Positions 4,450 to 6,610 of a stretch of 6,610 nt of DNA are shown here, one piece after another. Both the position numbers and the translations under genes were made by a program. The stretch's first letter is position 1, and the number at the start of each line of letters is the position of its first letter. The DNA comes from Labilithrix luteola. Lineage in GTDB: Bacteria; Myxococcota_A; Polyangia; Polyangiales; Polyangiaceae. The stretch covers positions 1 to 6,610 of the forward strand of contig JAMFST010000524.1 in the NCBI GenBank assembly GCA_026225435.1, read 5' to 3'. The notes under the pieces were generated by a model that saw nothing but the letters and a program-made list of their open reading frames with translations, ran no database searches and was not told where the DNA came from.

Positions 4450-5946
4450 ATGAGGAATCGCCCGTCTGTCCGCCTGCATCGCATGGCCGCCGTCGCAGGA
4501 CTGCTGCTCGCATGGGGTGCGAGCGCATGCAGCTCCTCGTCCTCGAACAGCGGCAGCGGATCGACCGCCGCCGACGGCACCGGTGATTCCACCAGCAGCG
4601 GCACGCCCGCGCTGAGCGGCACCTTCAAGGCGACCACCGCCGGCGCGCTCGCCGAGATCAGCTTCTTCGCCCCGGCCCGCTACGCGCTCCTGCGCGGCCC
4701 CTGCGACGACACCGCAGCCGACTGCCCCGAGACCGGCGACTACGCGCTCTCCGCCGACGCCACCTCGCTCACGCTGACGCCGGACGACGGCGGCGCGACC
4801 TCCGAGCTCCCCTTCGCCGCCATCCTCGCGGGGGAGAGCGGGAGCGACGGGAGCGTCGCCGCGCAGTCCGGCTCGCTCCGCGCGCTCGAGCCCGATGATC
4901 TCGTCAGCGGCACCGGCGCGCTGGTCTGCAAGCCGGCGGGCGGGCCGCTCATCCAGGCCGCGAAGGTGTCCGGTCAGCAGGTCGTGCAGACGGCGATCAC
5001 CAGCCCGTCGAGCGGCTGGCCGGGCTGCAGCGGCAGCTTCGACACCCACGGGAGCCCCAGCGGCAGCTACTTCGTGACCGACTTCGGCTGTTCCGGTTCG
5101 CCGTCGTTCACCGACTCGGAGGACAACTGCTGCGGCGCCGGCGTCGTCCAGGCCGCGAGCCAGGGTCTTTGCGCCGCGGGCACGAGCACCAAGGGCTGCA
5201 GCGGGAGCACCGGCACCAGCGCGTCGATCGCCTGCGAGCGCGCGGTGAACTGGTTCGCGACCGGCGGCAGCGTCTTCGGCAACGGCGCGCGGTTGCAGCT
5301 GACGAACAAGAGCGGCAAGTCGGTGGTGGTCTTCGTGATCGACAACGGGCCGGCCTGCTACCGCGAGCGGCAGTTCGGCGGCTACGCGATCGACGTGTCC
5401 TATCCGACGGTGCAATACCTGTTCGGCGGCGAGGTCGGGACGTCGGACCGCGCGGAGGTGCAGGTCACGGTGGTCGACGGGAGCACGGCGCTCGGCCCGG
5501 TGACGGCTGGCACGACGCCGATGATGTCCGCCGACAGCGGCACGGCGAGCAGCGGCGACAGCGACGGCGGTCTCGACGGTCTACCGGCGTGTCCGCCGAG
5601 CGCGAGCTGCAAGAGCGACGGAGACTGCAACCCCGGGTCGAACGGGTCGGGGCTGATCTGCACGAGCAACCGGTGCGTGAGCGGCTGCCGGACGAGCGCA
5701 CAGTGCCCCGGGTCGTCGACGTGCTCGTCGGGGCAGTGCACCGGCGGCGGATCGATCGTCACGGCGCCGAGCACACCGACGAAGCCGGCGAGCCCTGGGG
5801 GGACGTCCTGTACGTCGGATGGGAGCTGCAACCCGGGGAATGACGGCGCGGGGCTGGTGTGTACGGGGGGGACGTGTGCCGCTGGGTGCAAGGCGAACTG
5901 GTACTGTCCGGGGAACCTGACTTGTAAGAATGGACAGTGCGGGTGA
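4450..5946 (+). CDS. Predicted lipoprotein with DPBB-like domain and two Cys-rich repeats
   Basis: A 498-residue protein probably anchored in an outer membrane or exposed outside. The signal peptide (1-26) has an Arg-rich start, a hydrophobic core AAVAGLLLAWG and the lipobox-like ASAC with Cys27, then a Ser/Gly linker. Residues about 50-105 (SGTFKATT... to DATSLTLTP) look like a small lipocalin-like beta domain of unknown role. Residues about 206-343 include a run of cysteines (DNCCGAG, GLCAAG, KGCSG) and then RLQLTNKSGKSVVVFVIDNGP (Asp298) and GYAIDVSY (Asp315), ending VQVTVVD. This is the pattern of double-psi beta-barrels such as RlpA, expansins and EG45/barwin proteins, which bind or cut peptidoglycan or glucans. 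Two identical-spacing Cys-rich repeats end the protein (387-430, 454-497). The ATG at 4450 gives the best signal peptide; an in-frame TTG at 4432 has a GAGG 8 bases upstream and would add six residues. Enzymatic activity is unproven. Confidence 0.85.
   Translation: MRNRPSVRLHRMAAVAGLLLAWGASACSSSSSNSGSGSTAADGTGDSTSSGTPALSGTFKATTAGALAEISFFAPARYALLRGPCDDTAADCPETGDYALSADATSLTLTPDDGGATSELPFAAILAGESGSDGSVAAQSGSLRALEPDDLVSGTGALVCKPAGGPLIQAAKVSGQQVVQTAITSPSSGWPGCSGSFDTHGSPSGSYFVTDFGCSGSPSFTDSEDNCCGAGVVQAASQGLCAAGTSTKGCSGSTGTSASIACERAVNWFATGGSVFGNGARLQLTNKSGKSVVVFVIDNGPACYRERQFGGYAIDVSYPTVQYLFGGEVGTSDRAEVQVTVVDGSTALGPVTAGTTPMMSADSGTASSGDSDGGLDGLPACPPSASCKSDGDCNPGSNGSGLICTSNRCVSGCRTSAQCPGSSTCSSGQCTGGGSIVTAPSTPTKPASPGGTSCTSDGSCNPGNDGAGLVCTGGTCAAGCKANWYCPGNLTCKNGQCG
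5608..5739 (+). repeat. Cys-rich repeat 1 (44 residues, eight cysteines)
   Basis: This encodes the first copy of a 44-residue module with spacing C-x5-C-x10-C-x4-C-x3-C-x5-C-x5-C-x4-C. Conserved positions shared with the second copy include C-x-SDG-x-CNPG, G-x-GL(I/V)C and the ending GQC. Eight cysteines suggest four disulfides, consistent with an extracytoplasmic location. Confidence 0.85.
5809..5940 (+). repeat. Cys-rich repeat 2 (44 residues, eight cysteines)
   Basis: The second copy keeps exactly the cysteine spacing of the first, with no insertion or deletion, and ends one residue before the stop. It is separated from copy 1 by a Pro/Thr/Ser-rich linker (TAPSTPTKPASPGG). Many codons differ between the copies, so the duplication is not recent. 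This copy uses more TGT and other A/T-ending codons than the rest of the gene. Confidence 0.85.
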
Positions 5947-5967
5947 TGGGGCATCCGGCCTGCGCGC

Positions 5968-6053
5968 CGGCGCTGCTCGCGCATGCGCCGCTCACCGCGT
6001 CCGAGCTGGCCGCGAGCTCCTCTCGGCTCGTGGCCGCTCGCTCGTTGGCGAGC
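5968..6053 (+). other. Cluster of three hairpins after the DPBB lipoprotein gene
   Basis: Three successive inverted repeats follow the stop at 5946. They are CGGCGC/GCGCCG (5968-5973 with 5985-5990); GGCCGCGAGC/GCTCGTGGCC (6008-6017 with 6026-6035, ten pairs including one G-T, 8-base loop); and, immediately adjoining, GCTCGC/GCGAGC (6036-6041 with 6048-6053). None is followed by a U-run. They may be a structured 3' untranslated region or factor-dependent terminator. Palindromes ACAGCTGT (6057-6064) and CACCCGGGTG (6070-6079) come next. The rest of the gap, to about 6150, shows nothing I can name. Confidence 0.4.
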
Positions 6054-6153
6054 CGGACAGCTGTGGCGACACCCGGGTGGCAGCGTGTGCGAGACGCGAT
6101 TGGCATTCTCGGCAACTCGCGCGAGGGTCTCACACCACGAACATGACCGGCGG

Positions 6154-6176
6154 ATCTGACTCGACCGGAGTCGGAT
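6154..6176. promoter_or_regulatory. Nine-base-pair inverted repeat upstream of the second lipoprotein gene
   Basis: ATCTGACTC (6154-6162) pairs with GAGTCGGAT (6168-6176) with one G-T, around the loop GACCG. It sits directly behind a promoter-like TTGACG at 6180, and 38 bases before the ATG at 6215. It could be an operator for a dimeric regulator, or the terminator of the preceding gene, although no clear U-tract follows. Confidence 0.4.
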
Positions 6177-6179
6177 TGA

Positions 6180-6209
6180 TTGACGCTTCCCGGCAATCCA
6201 GAAGATAAC
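6180..6209 (+). promoter_or_regulatory. Candidate sigma-70-type promoter abutting the start codon at 6215
   Basis: TTGACG (6180-6185; five of six consensus bases) and GATAAC (6204-6209; four of six) are separated by 18 bases. A start site five or six bases after the -10 would fall on or next to the A of the ATG at 6215, implying a leaderless or nearly leaderless mRNA. This fits the lack of a good Shine-Dalgarno sequence (only AGAAG, 10 bases upstream). It could be a chance match. Confidence 0.35.
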
Positions 6210-6214
6210 GGACG

Positions 6215-6610
6215 ATGACCAAAACTAAGATCATCGCTGGGACTTTGGCTTTCTCCGTCGGCGCTCTCCTCGTGGAGGCCTGCGGCGGGGACGATGCGTA
6301 CATCCAGCCGGGGAGCTCCGACGCGAGCGTCACGGACGGCGGCGGGGGCGACGGCGGCGCGCGCACCCACGGCCCCGTGGCCGACGGGAGCCAGCACGAC
6401 GCGCAAGCCGACGGCAACGCGGGCGACGCGAACGGCGGTGACGATGGCAGCGCGGACGATGGCAGCGCGGACGCGAGCGACGCCGCCGACGCCGCCGACG
6501 ACGGGGACGCGAGCGACATCGATTCGGGTGACGCTGCGGCGCCCATCGCGGTCACCTCGTTCGGCTCGACGTGCGTCACGTTCGGTCCGGGGCACTTCAC
6601 GTCGATGGAC
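6215..6610 (+). CDS. Predicted lipoprotein with Asp/Ala/Gly-rich stalk, N-terminal part (3' end outside window)
   Basis: An open frame runs from the ATG at 6215 to the window edge (132 residues) with no stop. It begins MTKTKIIAGTLAFSVGALLVEACGG: a Lys-containing n-region, a hydrophobic core and a lipobox-like LVEAC with Cys23. Glu at position -2 is atypical, so lipidation is likely but not certain. Residues about 24-110 are low complexity and acidic (Asp, Gly, Ala, Ser), as in the stalks that lift myxobacterial surface lipoproteins off the membrane. The stretch includes two exact copies of DDGSA. The folded part begins only at about 111 (IAVTSFGSTCVTFGPGHF) and is too short to classify. Base composition and GC3 are like the neighbours. 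The preceding gene encodes another predicted lipoprotein, but the 268-base gap with its own promoter-like site suggests separate transcription. Confidence 0.75.
   Translation, partial: MTKTKIIAGTLAFSVGALLVEACGGDDAYIQPGSSDASVTDGGGGDGGARTHGPVADGSQHDAQADGNAGDANGGDDGSADDGSADASDAADAADDGDASDIDSGDAAAPIAVTSFGSTCVTFGPGHFTSMD
6440..6469 (+). repeat. Perfect 15-bp tandem duplication in the stalk region
   Basis: GACGATGGCAGCGCG occurs twice head to tail (6440-6454 and 6455-6469), in frame, encoding DDGSA twice. A second, 9-bp tandem, GACGCCGCC, follows at 6479-6487 and 6488-6496. Exact in-frame copies suggest recent slippage and a stalk whose length can vary between strains. Confidence 0.8.

Noticed and set aside
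4264..5415. A 383-codon minus-strand frame opposite the DPBB lipoprotein gene
   Set aside because: It is a reverse-strand shadow: Ala/Gly/Arg-rich without motifs, while the plus strand has a signal peptide, DPBB motifs and Cys repeats.
5608..5940. EGF-like or Dickkopf-type identity for the Cys repeats
   Set aside because: The cysteine spacing does not match the six-Cys EGF pattern, and I cannot confirm a Dickkopf match by eye; left as unnamed eight-Cys modules.
5759..6595. Minus-strand frames opposite the end of the first lipoprotein and the start of the second
   Set aside because: They cross two plus-strand genes and the hairpin gap, have repetitive Arg/Val/Ala composition and show no family features.

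Overview
The window looks like chromosomal DNA from a high-GC Gram-negative bacterium, most likely a myxobacterium (Myxococcota, Polyangia-like). This rests on strongly GC-biased third codon positions, two predicted lipoproteins with Ser/Gly- or Asp/Ala/Gly-rich stalks, and Cys-rich tandem repeats on a secreted protein. No mobile element, CRISPR array, tRNA or rRNA was found.

Layout. (1) 1-903, plus strand: C-terminal 300 residues of apolipoprotein N-acyltransferase (lnt), cut by the left edge. (2) 1015-1326, minus strand: an HU-family DNA-binding protein convergent with lnt. Its probable intrinsic terminator (871-920) lies inside the last codons of lnt. (3) 1327-1810: about 480 bases without a gene, holding the HU leader, a candidate promoter with a tandem 10-bp repeat behind it, and several hairpins. 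(4) 1811-2338, minus strand: the rRNA-maturation endonuclease ybeY. (5) 2399-3229 and 3226-3876, plus strand: a DPM-type family 2 glycosyltransferase and a LolA-like periplasmic protein, overlapping by four bases. They are followed 43 bases later by an unrecognised 123-residue protein (3920-4291). (6) 4450-5946, plus strand: a predicted lipoprotein with a double-psi beta-barrel-like domain and two 44-residue, eight-cysteine repeats. (7) 5947-6214: a gene-free, hairpin-rich gap ending in an inverted repeat and a promoter-like sequence. (8) 6215-6610, plus strand: the start of a second predicted lipoprotein, running off the right edge.

How the genes fit together. The plus-strand trio from 2399 to 4291 reads as an operon. 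GT2 plus a LolA-like protein recalls part of the gene set of aryl-polyene-type and other outer-membrane lipid clusters, but no other members of such a cluster are visible. Lnt, a LolA-like carrier and two lipoproteins share an envelope/lipoprotein theme, which may be coincidence. lnt and ybeY are close neighbours in many proteobacteria (the ybeZ-ybeY-corC-lnt order); here they lie on opposite strands with an HU gene between them. I see no clearly new multi-gene system. The most worthwhile leads are the Cys-repeat/DPBB lipoprotein, the uncharacterised 123-residue protein with its start-codon hairpin, and the regulatory structure around the HU gene.
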